DNA from: JBDTMC01 sp039934475
GTDB lineage: Bacteria; Acidobacteriota; Terriglobia; Bryobacterales; Bryobacteraceae
Assembly (NCBI GenBank): GCA_039934475.1
Contig: JBDTMC010000186.1
Span: 1 to 13,501 of the forward strand
Length of the DNA: 13,501 nucleotides
Reading direction: 5' to 3'
Positions within the stretch are counted from its first letter, which is position 1. Each line of letters begins with the position of its first letter. The position numbers were made by a program, and so were the translations under genes. This document shows, piece by piece, positions 1 through 6,627 of the stretch. Under the pieces are notes generated by a model. That model saw nothing but the letters and a program-made list of their open reading frames with translations. It made no database searches and was not told the origin of the DNA.

Positions 1-1
1 C

Positions 2-514
2 GATGTCATGCTCGGCCTGCCCTCCACCGGCCTTCACACCAACGGCTATTCACTGGCGCGCAAGCTGCTTTTCGAAGTCGCCGGCTATACTCCAAAGACC
101 TTCCTGCCGGAGCTCGACATGACCGTCGGCGATGCGTTGATGAAGGTGCATCGCAGCTATCTGCAGCCCATTCGCGAACTGATGAAAGCGGGCGTGCTGC
201 GCGCGGCTGCCCATATCACCGGCGGCGGCATCACGGATAATACGCCGCGCGTTCTGCCCAAGGGCCTGGCTGCGGAGGTGGAACTAGGGACGTGGCCCGT
301 GCTGCCCGTGTTTGAACTACTGAAGCGGCTGGGCACGATTCCAGAGGATGATTACCGGCGCACCTTCAATCTCGGAATCGGGATGATCCTCGTCGTTAGC
401 AAGGCGGGCGCCGGGAAGGCCAAACGCCTGCTTGACCGGATAGGCCAGGACTGGCATCGCATTGGAACCGTGATCAAGGCCCCGCGCGGCAAGGGCCGGG
501 TCATCTATCGATGA
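2..514 (+). CDS. purM: Phosphoribosylformylglycinamidine cyclo-ligase (AIR synthetase), C-terminal part; 5' end outside window
   Basis: The gene enters from the left edge in frame 2, and the first 170 visible codons match the C-terminal AIRS_C half of PurM (about 345 aa in full in E. coli). PurM closes formylglycinamidine ribonucleotide to aminoimidazole ribonucleotide using ATP, the fifth step of purine synthesis, in the cytosol. The family signature GLPSTGLHTNGYSLARK stands at visible residues 5-21, followed by the HITGGGITDNTPRVLP stretch typical of the C-terminal domain. An internal ATG at 8 is not a start, because the open frame and conserved residues continue to the window edge. The stop TGA (512-514) overlaps the purN ATG as ATGA, the usual sign of translational coupling. 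Identity is near certain; only the missing 5' part limits the entry. Confidence 0.96.
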   Translation, partial: DVMLGLPSTGLHTNGYSLARKLLFEVAGYTPKTFLPELDMTVGDALMKVHRSYLQPIRELMKAGVLRAAAHITGGGITDNTPRVLPKGLAAEVELGTWPVLPVFELLKRLGTIPEDDYRRTFNLGIGMILVVSKAGAGKAKRLLDRIGQDWHRIGTVIKAPRGKGRVIYR

Positions 515-1134
515 AGAAGCTGGGCATTCTCTTATCCGGACGTGGTTCAAACTTCGAAGCCCTCGCCGATAGCATCGCGGCGGAGCTGATTCCGGGTGCT
601 GAGATCGCTGTCGTTATCTCGAACAAGCCCGATGCGCGCGGCCTTGAGACGGCTCGCAGCCGCGGGTTGAAGGCGATTTGTATTCCCTCCAAGGGCGCGC
701 CGCGAGAAGAGCATGACCGCCGTCTGCTCGTGGAACTGGAAGCGTCAGGCGTGGATCTTGTCTGCCTCGCCGGGTACATGCGCCTGCTGAGTCCGGCTTT
801 CATCCGCGCGTTTTCCAATCGCATCCTGAACATTCACCCATCACTGCTTCCGGCGTTTCCCGGTCTCGATGCCCAGGGCCAGGCACTGGCCCACGGAGTG
901 AAGGTTGCCGGCTGCACTGTCCATTTTGTGGACGAGGACCTCGACTCAGGTCCCATCATCCTGCAGGCGGCGGTGGCAGTTCTGGACGACGACACCGAAG
1001 AGACGTTGTCGGCCCGCATTCTGCAACAGGAACATCGCATCTACAGCCAAGCCGTGGCCTTGATTGTGAGCGGGCAATGGCGGCTGGAAGGGCGGCGCGT
1101 GGTAGGCACCGCCTCAGTGTATGGCTGTGATTGA
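511..1134 (+). CDS. purN: Phosphoribosylglycinamide formyltransferase 1 (GAR transformylase)
   Basis: This 207-aa protein transfers a formyl group from 10-formyltetrahydrofolate to glycinamide ribonucleotide, the third step of purine synthesis, in the cytosol. Visible family motifs are the phosphate-binding LLSGRGSNFEAL (residues 7-18), GYMRLLSPAF (88-97), NIHPSLLPAFPG (107-118) and VHFVDEDLDSGP (137-148). The catalytic triad known from E. coli (Asn106, His108, Asp144) aligns with Asn107, His109 and Asp145. Length is normal (E. coli 212). The ATG at 511 shares ATGA with the purM stop, so the two are almost certainly co-translated. Many relatives have His-Ala after FPG-Leu where this protein has Asp-Ala (residues 120-121), a small deviation outside the triad. 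The 3' end overlaps the convergent lipoprotein gene by 21 bp. Confidence 0.97.
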   Translation: MKKLGILLSGRGSNFEALADSIAAELIPGAEIAVVISNKPDARGLETARSRGLKAICIPSKGAPREEHDRRLLVELEASGVDLVCLAGYMRLLSPAFIRAFSNRILNIHPSLLPAFPGLDAQGQALAHGVKVAGCTVHFVDEDLDSGPIILQAAVAVLDDDTEETLSARILQQEHRIYSQAVALIVSGQWRLEGRRVVGTASVYGCD

Positions 1135-2442
1135 CAGGCTTTTCTGACGCAGTGTTTCGCTCCAGTTCGTGTCTGACGGGTTCAGGGCAAGTGCGGTATC
1201 GAGGTACAAACGCCGGCGCAGCAGATCGTTGAATTCGCGGTTGGGCGCGGCATCGCTGTAGCACGTCCCCTGGTCTTTTTGGACGTGGTAGCCACATGTC
1301 GGTTCGCCGTAAGACGCGTCGCCGCTCGCTCCATTGCCGGTGAGGAATGCGGAGAGAGCGCTCTTCTCCCCACGCCGCCTGCCTTTGATGTGCACGACGA
1401 ATGTGCCGGTCTCCTGGAAATGGCAGCCGGAGCAAGTGTTTTGCGCCAGCCCGAAACGAACATCGCGTGAGTAGCCGGCACCCACCTCGATCGGCGTCCG
1501 AACGCCAGCCATGGCGGCTTGGCGAAGGAACTGGTTGGGGACGACCCCGCCCGTGTATGTCTTCATAAACGTGGTGGCATCAGGGGTCAACTGGCACTTC
1601 TTCGGGTCGCCGCCATTCCACTTCAGCGGATCGATTTCTCCCGGAAGCGCAGCCGCAACAACGAGTCTTCCCGCGTTGTCGAACGAGTATTGCTGCATGA
1701 TCCAGACCGACAGCAGATTCGCACTCAGACGAACCCGGCCAATGCTGAACGAAGGTTGATAGCGAGCCCACTTTTCGGCTACAGCTTTGGCAAGGGCCGC
1801 GGAATTGTCGATTGCGGCAAGGCCGGTCCAGTCTCTTAGCATGGCCTGGAACTCGGCCTTCGACTGCCTCGGAACGGCAAACTCGGCAATGGCCGCCGCC
1901 TTCACCGGCGCACCCGCGGCGTCGATTTGTCCGAACTCGAAGTGAATCTCGGCCCCGCAAGCGTCACTGCCCTCGGTTGCCGCGCCGCACCGGAATTCGG
2001 CAAGGTCCGGCCGGAACGCAATGGCGAGCAGACGAAACGGCGCTCTGTCGAGGCACTCATGCCCGTCGGGGCACGCCGGCCAGCCGTTGACAATGATGTT
2101 TAGCGGAACGTCTGGCAACTTCCACTCCGCCGTTGCCGCGTCGAAGTTCTTCGCCCCCGCCAGTTCCCAGAGGGTTTTTAAACTGGCGGGATTGCCGGTC
2201 TTGCCGAGCGGTGTTGGAGACGGATCGTAGCCGATCGCCTCCAGAACCGCTGGATCGCGCACGATCAAGGCGCGATCGGAGAAGGCGATGTGGTCGGAAG
2301 GACACGGAGGTTCGAGCTCCGCGCCCCGGCCGAGAACATGCTGGGTAACCGCCTCTGGCGCCGGACGCGGGCGCGCACAGCTGAAGACCATTAGGGGGAC
2401 AATCACGGCGAGAATAGCGCGTGGACACACGACATGCATCAT
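1114..2442 (-). CDS. Predicted Cys-rich exported lipoprotein with a single CxxCH motif; function unknown
   Basis: This is a 442-aa protein. The N-terminus has a hydrophobic stretch (residues 9-20) ending in VFSC, a plausible lipobox with lipidated Cys22; Phe at -2 is not the ideal residue. The mature part is predicted to sit outside the cytoplasmic membrane. CSGCH at 337-341 fits the CxxCH haem c attachment motif, but no clear distal Met ligand or cytochrome fold is recognisable, so a structural or metal-binding role is equally possible. Twelve cysteines are present, including pairs at 124/130, 152/162 and 383/394, which suggests disulfides in an oxidising compartment. The ATG at 2442 follows an AAGG with 6-nt spacing; a second in-frame ATG comes directly after it. 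The gene is the last of the sigma/kinase run, 42 bp after the 191-aa gene, and its stop lies 21 bp inside purN, tail to tail. I recall loosely similar CxxCH proteins in myxobacteria but cannot name a family. Confidence 0.75.
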   Translation of the reverse strand: MMHVVCPRAILAVIVPLMVFSCARPRPAPEAVTQHVLGRGAELEPPCPSDHIAFSDRALIVRDPAVLEAIGYDPSPTPLGKTGNPASLKTLWELAGAKNFDAATAEWKLPDVPLNIIVNGWPACPDGHECLDRAPFRLLAIAFRPDLAEFRCGAATEGSDACGAEIHFEFGQIDAAGAPVKAAAIAEFAVPRQSKAEFQAMLRDWTGLAAIDNSAALAKAVAEKWARYQPSFSIGRVRLSANLLSVWIMQQYSFDNAGRLVVAAALPGEIDPLKWNGGDPKKCQLTPDATTFMKTYTGGVVPNQFLRQAAMAGVRTPIEVGAGYSRDVRFGLAQNTCSGCHFQETGTFVVHIKGRRRGEKSALSAFLTGNGASGDASYGEPTCGYHVQKDQGTCYSDAAPNREFNDLLRRRLYLDTALALNPSDTNWSETLRQKSLSITAIH

Positions 2443-2484
2443 GGCTGACCTTGGTTGCTTGCTGGGAGAGGTGATCCCGGCGCC

Positions 2485-3060
2485 CTATGGCACGGGCTCC
2501 AGCGAGGGTTGGGTCTGTGTTGGTTGTGCGCTGTAAGGCCTGACGAGAACCAGACACGGCGGAGGCCAGCCGGCCGCGCAGAGGTTCAATGCCATATTGA
2601 AATAGTTCGAATCGTTGGCAATGTTCACGAGGTCAGCGATCGACACCGGATCCGTAACCAGTGGAAACACCCCAGGATCGAGGGCGAACTCCGCAGCGAA
2701 GGCTTCGTCCACCGTTATAGCGCCCAGTGCGGCATAGAACGTGTGGTCGCGGCCGAGGAGATTGACGGGTGTCGTGGGGATGGTGAATCCTTCGGACTTG
2801 GCAGGCGGCAGAAAGCGCAGCCACTCGCCCATGCAAACCAGAGAAGCGGGTTGGAAGACTAAGTGCTGCGCCAGGATCGCACTCAGCGTGTAGTACTTAT
2901 CTGTGTTAATCGACCACGACTCCCTGTGCCTGACTCCGACCTTTGGGTCGCAGTACACAGGTGTGTTAGCCGAAGTCAATGAATCGTCTTCGAGCAGGAT
3001 GTCGCGAAGACCGCCTTCGTTGGCGATGAACCGGCCCAAACCTTCCCAGAAGTCCAGCAT
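2485..3060 (-). CDS. Hypothetical 191-aa protein between kinase and lipoprotein genes
   Basis: I do not recognise this protein. It has no signal peptide, no membrane segment and no familiar motif. The N-terminal 50 residues are acidic and polar. The middle (about 60-165) alternates hydrophobic and small residues as in a compact globular domain. The last 20 residues are a Pro/Gln/Thr-rich tail (SAQPTQTQPSLEPVP) that looks unstructured. Cysteines are at 37, 76, 161 and 169. The gene is supported by its position: the start lies 9 bp after the kinase stop, with a run of six G on the coding strand ending 4 nt before the ATG as a Shine-Dalgarno sequence. It is followed 42 bp later by the lipoprotein gene. 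The context suggests a substrate, partner or output of the sigma/kinase module, which is inference. Alternative in-frame starts further in would lose this strong ribosome binding site. Confidence 0.7.
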   Translation of the reverse strand: MLDFWEGLGRFIANEGGLRDILLEDDSLTSANTPVYCDPKVGVRHRESWSINTDKYYTLSAILAQHLVFQPASLVCMGEWLRFLPPAKSEGFTIPTTPVNLLGRDHTFYAALGAITVDEAFAAEFALDPGVFPLVTDPVSIADLVNIANDSNYFNMALNLCAAGWPPPCLVLVRPYSAQPTQTQPSLEPVP

Positions 3061-3064
3061 GTTA

Positions 3065-3071
3065 CCCCCCT
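3065..3071 (-). promoter_or_regulatory. Ribosome binding site of the 191-aa gene, overlapping the kinase stop codon
   Basis: On the coding strand the sequence reads AGGGGGG, 4 nt before the ATG at 3060; the kinase stop TAG (3072-3070) provides its first bases. The overlap of stop and ribosome binding site makes re-initiation by the ribosome leaving the kinase gene likely, and it fixes the start of the 191-aa gene. Confidence 0.6.
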
Positions 3072-5961
3072 ATTGAGCGAGGGTTTCCAGTTGCAAGCGG
3101 ACCCTCTGCACGATCGGATACTGCCGGGCTTGACTACCCCAGTGACTCAGTACCCGCTTATATATGCGTGACGCGTCGCTGAAATGGGACATGCGGACTG
3201 AACTTTGAGCTTGATCGATCCACGCGAGGACGATGAGGGAATGAAAGTCATCGCGGTGGATCGCTCCGCGGAACCGCAACAAGCGGTCGAGGGTCTGATG
3301 TTGGGCGTCCCACTGTTGAGTGGCGCCCTGCCACCAGGCGAAGGATTCGAGGGTCAGTGCATCTGGCCATAATCCCATCGCCCTGGCAAACAACGGTTCG
3401 GCCGCCTTCGGATTGTCGTGCGCTAGGATGAGCGCCGCGGCGTTGGCTGCCGCCCCCTGGCTATGAGTGGAAGGCGAACGCCGTTCAATGCCACGCAGCC
3501 GCTCCAAGCCTTCCGCGGCGAGCTTGCGGTCCTTGAGATCGAGTGCCTGGCGAACCCCGGCTCGCAGGTATCTAATGTTATGACCCCGCGGCGGCAGCGT
3601 GCACAATGCCGAAACCAAAGGACGGGCCCGCTCTGGCTCGTCCATAAGGATCCGCAGGCTCCCGAGAACTTGCATTGTTTGGTATCGCCTCAGACCGTCG
3701 GCGAGCGTAGTGTCGATCGCGAGGTCAGCCTCCAGATTGAATGCAGTTTCGGCGAATCGGCCATCGAAGATTGCCGGCCCGGCACGCAGCAGCCGCGCCC
3801 AGAGTGCGCGGCTCGAAGTAGATCCCATGGTGGCGAAGCAGTCGTCGGCTTTCCTGTATTCGCCCTTGCACAAGTACGCCAGGCCCGACCCCCATCCCAG
3901 CAGCGTCGTCGTGACACCTTCTTTGACATAGCGTTGCCAGACCGCCAGCGCTTCATCCGGCCGCCCACAACTGACAAGGTTCACCAGATGTTCACTGCGA
4001 GTGTTCTCGCTGTAGGGATCGAGATCGACGGCCCGAACATTGTAAGGAATTACGGTGTCGTATTGGCGAAGCTGACAGTATGTGCTGGCCGTCTGTCGTT
4101 GAAACACGGCCTCATCCGGATAAAGTGTCGCGTTCTTCCGGATGCTGCCCAACGACTTCAGGAAATCACCGTTCAGGTTGTAATAGAAGAATTCAATCCA
4201 GTTCCGCTCGCGCTCAGTCACACGGTCACGCAATTGAAACGCGGTTTCAATCGCTTGCATCGCCGGTTCGGTTTGAGTGCTGGCCCACAGGCACATAGCC
4301 CTTTGATGGTGGGCCAGGGCAAAGCGTTTATCGATGGCAACGGCCCGATCCAGGAACGCCAGGGCCGCCTGCGTGTCCGTTCGCTCATACTCCCGCATCG
4401 CCCGGAAATAGAGATCGATGGCTTCGGGAGAGGCCGATGTCACCGTTTCCAGTGAGGATGCCGAGCGCAGCGAGAGCGACGATTCTCCAAATTCCTCTCT
4501 CATCTCGGTAGCCGCCCGATCTACTAAATTCACTGCGTCTTTGTCGCTTTGCGCTACCTGGTGAACTTCGAAGACCGGCTCCTGCCGGTCAGGGACGAAA
4601 ACGCGAAGGACCAGGCCTATCCCTCGCGAAAGACGATCGACGCCGCCATCCAGAATCAGAGCTGCGTGCTCGGTTCTGGCTGCGGCATTGAGATGAACTA
4701 AGGGAACGGGTAAATCGGAGGGAAGGCTCAAGCCGACTAGCACTGCGCGCAGACGTTCGTCCGGCAGAACCGATAGCAAAGGCGACTGACGGAGCGCGAA
4801 CAGCAGAAGCCGCCGCAGCTTGTAAGCATCCTCGGTAAGCTCGGGCGACGAGGTAAATCCGTTCAGGATCATGCGCTGCCGGGAAAGGAGTGGGAACTTC
4901 GGCCGGGACGGTTGCCGAAACAGCAAGCCTCCCGTTGCCACCGCAACTCCCGCCGTTCCTATCAACCAACGGCGGGAATAACCCGGCCCTCGCAACTCAC
5001 GAATTAGGGGCAGAAGCGATGACGGACGGCGTTCCGGATCGACGGCGCAACAGAGATGCTTCCAGCCGGGAAGGAGTTTGCTTGCCACTTTCCCAAATGC
5101 GTAAACGTCTGACTTAAAGCTGGGCGAACCCCCTGCCTCAAGCTCTGGGGCCAGATATTCCGGAGTGCCTGCTTCAATCGAACGGCTGACCGGGCCGGGG
5201 GTTTCTCCCAGGATCCGCGCCAGTCCAAAGTCAGTAATTACAGCCCGTGACCGGTCTCCTTCACCCGACCTGAGAATTACGTTTTGCGGTTTGAAGTCGC
5301 CATGCACCACCCCCACCTCATGGGCGGCATGGAGCCCTTCGGCAAGCTGGATGACGATGTCGCGGGATAGTTCGGGGTTCGGATTGCCGCCGTCCAGAAA
5401 TTCGTCGAGCCTGACTCCAGGGACAAACTCCATCGAGTAGAACGGCACCTCGCCGTGGTCGTCGATGTCGAAAATGCGGCACACGTTGCGATGAGTAACT
5501 CGATGCGCTGTCTGGACTTCCGCGATGAACCGCTTTCGAAACCGCTCCTCTTTGGCTAGCGACGGCCGTATTGTTTTCAATGCCACCGGTGCACCGAGTC
5601 GCTGGTCCTGCGCCAGGTAGACTTGCCCCATGCCGCCAGTGCCCAACATGCTCAGGACCGTAAAGCGGGAGGAGACGATCTCACCTACCGAGAAGACGGC
5701 TGGCTCCTCCGATTTTAAGCCCCGAACCAGAGTGATTGTCTCGCTTAGGAAGCCTTCGTGGACCGCTTTCAGGTGTTGATCGTAAAGGCGGCGTACCGCT
5801 TCTGCTATTGGCCGGTCCCGCTCCCGATCCAAGAGACTCGGATCGCCGGAATCGAGCAGGCGCTCAAAGAGGGCGTCGATCTTCTCCCATTCTTTCGAGT
5901 CGAAAGCCATCTCCCAAGAATGCGTATTCCGGAGGCTGGAGGGGACATCCGCATCGGTCAT
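3070..5961 (-). CDS. Transmembrane eukaryotic-like Ser/Thr protein kinase with C-terminal TPR region
   Basis: This is a 963-aa receptor-type kinase. Order: N-terminal helical segment (about 20-90, with WEKIDALFERLLD); kinase domain about 98-325; one membrane segment about 331-348 (WLIGTAGVAVATGGLLF); an alpha/beta region about 355-510; then TPR-like helical repeats from about 513 to the end. Kinase landmarks: GTGGMG loop (107-112), Lys129, Glu148 of helix C, catalytic Asp222 in HGDFKPQN with Asn227, DFG (244-246), APE ending at 273, DVYAFG (285-290) and DPERRPS (308-314). HRD is HGD, and the C-lobe after DVYAFG is very short. By topology the TPR part should face the periplasm and the kinase the cytosol. 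Start choice: the ATG at 5961 forms ATGA with the sigma stop, whereas the longest frame begins at a GTG at 5985 inside the sigma gene; an ATG at 5910 is also possible. It is translated with the sigma factor, so it probably controls or reports to it. Confidence 0.9.
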   Translation of the reverse strand: MTDADVPSSLRNTHSWEMAFDSKEWEKIDALFERLLDSGDPSLLDRERDRPIAEAVRRLYDQHLKAVHEGFLSETITLVRGLKSEEPAVFSVGEIVSSRFTVLSMLGTGGMGQVYLAQDQRLGAPVALKTIRPSLAKEERFRKRFIAEVQTAHRVTHRNVCRIFDIDDHGEVPFYSMEFVPGVRLDEFLDGGNPNPELSRDIVIQLAEGLHAAHEVGVVHGDFKPQNVILRSGEGDRSRAVITDFGLARILGETPGPVSRSIEAGTPEYLAPELEAGGSPSFKSDVYAFGKVASKLLPGWKHLCCAVDPERRPSSLLPLIRELRGPGYSRRWLIGTAGVAVATGGLLFRQPSRPKFPLLSRQRMILNGFTSSPELTEDAYKLRRLLLFALRQSPLLSVLPDERLRAVLVGLSLPSDLPVPLVHLNAAARTEHAALILDGGVDRLSRGIGLVLRVFVPDRQEPVFEVHQVAQSDKDAVNLVDRAATEMREEFGESSLSLRSASSLETVTSASPEAIDLYFRAMREYERTDTQAALAFLDRAVAIDKRFALAHHQRAMCLWASTQTEPAMQAIETAFQLRDRVTERERNWIEFFYYNLNGDFLKSLGSIRKNATLYPDEAVFQRQTASTYCQLRQYDTVIPYNVRAVDLDPYSENTRSEHLVNLVSCGRPDEALAVWQRYVKEGVTTTLLGWGSGLAYLCKGEYRKADDCFATMGSTSSRALWARLLRAGPAIFDGRFAETAFNLEADLAIDTTLADGLRRYQTMQVLGSLRILMDEPERARPLVSALCTLPPRGHNIRYLRAGVRQALDLKDRKLAAEGLERLRGIERRSPSTHSQGAAANAAALILAHDNPKAAEPLFARAMGLWPDALTLESFAWWQGATQQWDAQHQTLDRLLRFRGAIHRDDFHSLIVLAWIDQAQSSVRMSHFSDASRIYKRVLSHWGSQARQYPIVQRVRLQLETLAQ

Positions 5962-6524
5962 GTTGACAATTCGCCGTAGAGCCACGCCTTAGCCAGCGCC
6001 CAGTCCCGCTTAACTGTGCGCACAGAAATTCCGAGTAGTTCGGCAATCTCTTCCTCCGTAAGTCCGCCAAAGTACCTTAACTCGACGATCTCCGCTTTGC
6101 GCGGTTCCTCCTTGGCGAGACGCTTCAAGGCGTCATCCAGGCCGGTCACTAAAACGCATTGCTCGTCGGAAACATCGATGTTGTCGTCGAAAGGGATCCG
6201 CTCCTCCGGTCCCCCGCGCTTCTCAGCGTTCCGCCGGCGTCCGTGGTCGACCAAAATCTGCCGCATCAACTTCCCTGCCATTGCCAGAAAGTGCAGCCTG
6301 TTGTGCCACGGAATCGGTTTGTTGATGGCAAGACGCATATAGGCTTCGTGCACTAATGCCGTAGCTTGCAGGGTATGTCCAGGGCGTTCCCGGCGCAGTT
6401 GAACCACCGCGAGTCTCTTCAACTCACCGTAGACGTGGGGCAGCAGCTCGTTCTCGGCTGACCGATCGCCCGCCGAGAGACGGCGAAGCAACTCCGTTAC
6501 CTCGTTGGGCAGCGGTTCCGCCAT
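5958..6524 (-). CDS. ECF-type RNA polymerase sigma factor
   Basis: This 188-aa protein has the two-domain layout of an ECF sigma factor. Region 2 spans about 20-98 (ALVHEAYMRLA at 56-66, then the -10-recognising HFLAMAGKLMRQILVDHGRRR at 78-98; note this is the helix pair that in family members binds DNA and core). Region 4 spans about 127-185, with the helix-turn-helix LTEEEIAELLGISVRTVKRDW at 155-175. The HGRRRNAEKRGG segment and region 4 wording match the Acidobacteria-rich sigma group that NCBI calls TIGR02999, from memory. The start at 6524 is preceded by AAGGGAG with 6-nt spacing; the frame extends upstream to 6557 but lacks such a site. No anti-sigma factor is encoded next to it. Instead the stop overlaps the kinase start, so control by phosphorylation is the natural guess, as known for ECF sigma factors paired with Ser/Thr kinases. 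I find no convincing promoter in the 103 bp upstream. Confidence 0.92.
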   Translation of the reverse strand: MAEPLPNEVTELLRRLSAGDRSAENELLPHVYGELKRLAVVQLRRERPGHTLQATALVHEAYMRLAINKPIPWHNRLHFLAMAGKLMRQILVDHGRRRNAEKRGGPEERIPFDDNIDVSDEQCVLVTGLDDALKRLAKEEPRKAEIVELRYFGGLTEEEIAELLGISVRTVKRDWALAKAWLYGELST

Positions 6525-6530
6525 TTGAAT

Positions 6531-6537
6531 CTCCCTT
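6531..6537 (-). promoter_or_regulatory. Ribosome binding site deciding the sigma factor start
   Basis: The coding strand reads AAGGGAG, then 6 nt, then the ATG at 6524. No comparable site precedes the upstream in-frame ATG at 6557, so the shorter 188-aa form is preferred. Confidence 0.6.
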
Positions 6538-6627
6538 GATTCCCGAAACTGTACCATAGGCTGCTCGGAACGGGATGAAATGGTCGGCCGTAGAGTCGTG
6601 TTTTTTGGGTTAGGCGAGCGACCGCAG

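Noticed and set aside
3463..4455. 330-codon plus-strand frame opposite the kinase gene
   Set aside because: It is antisense to the TPR-coding part of a clearly real kinase gene. Its translation is rich in Arg/Gln/Pro with no domain, as expected from a high-G+C shadow frame.
5962..5985. GTG start of the kinase eight codons upstream
   Set aside because: The ATG at 5961 forms the standard ATGA overlap with the sigma stop and needs no extra residues. The GTG lies deeper in the sigma gene with no ribosome binding site.
6595..6610. Run of six T after the aminotransferase gene as a terminator
   Set aside because: The T run is on the plus strand, while both flanking genes are on the minus strand, and no hairpin precedes it.
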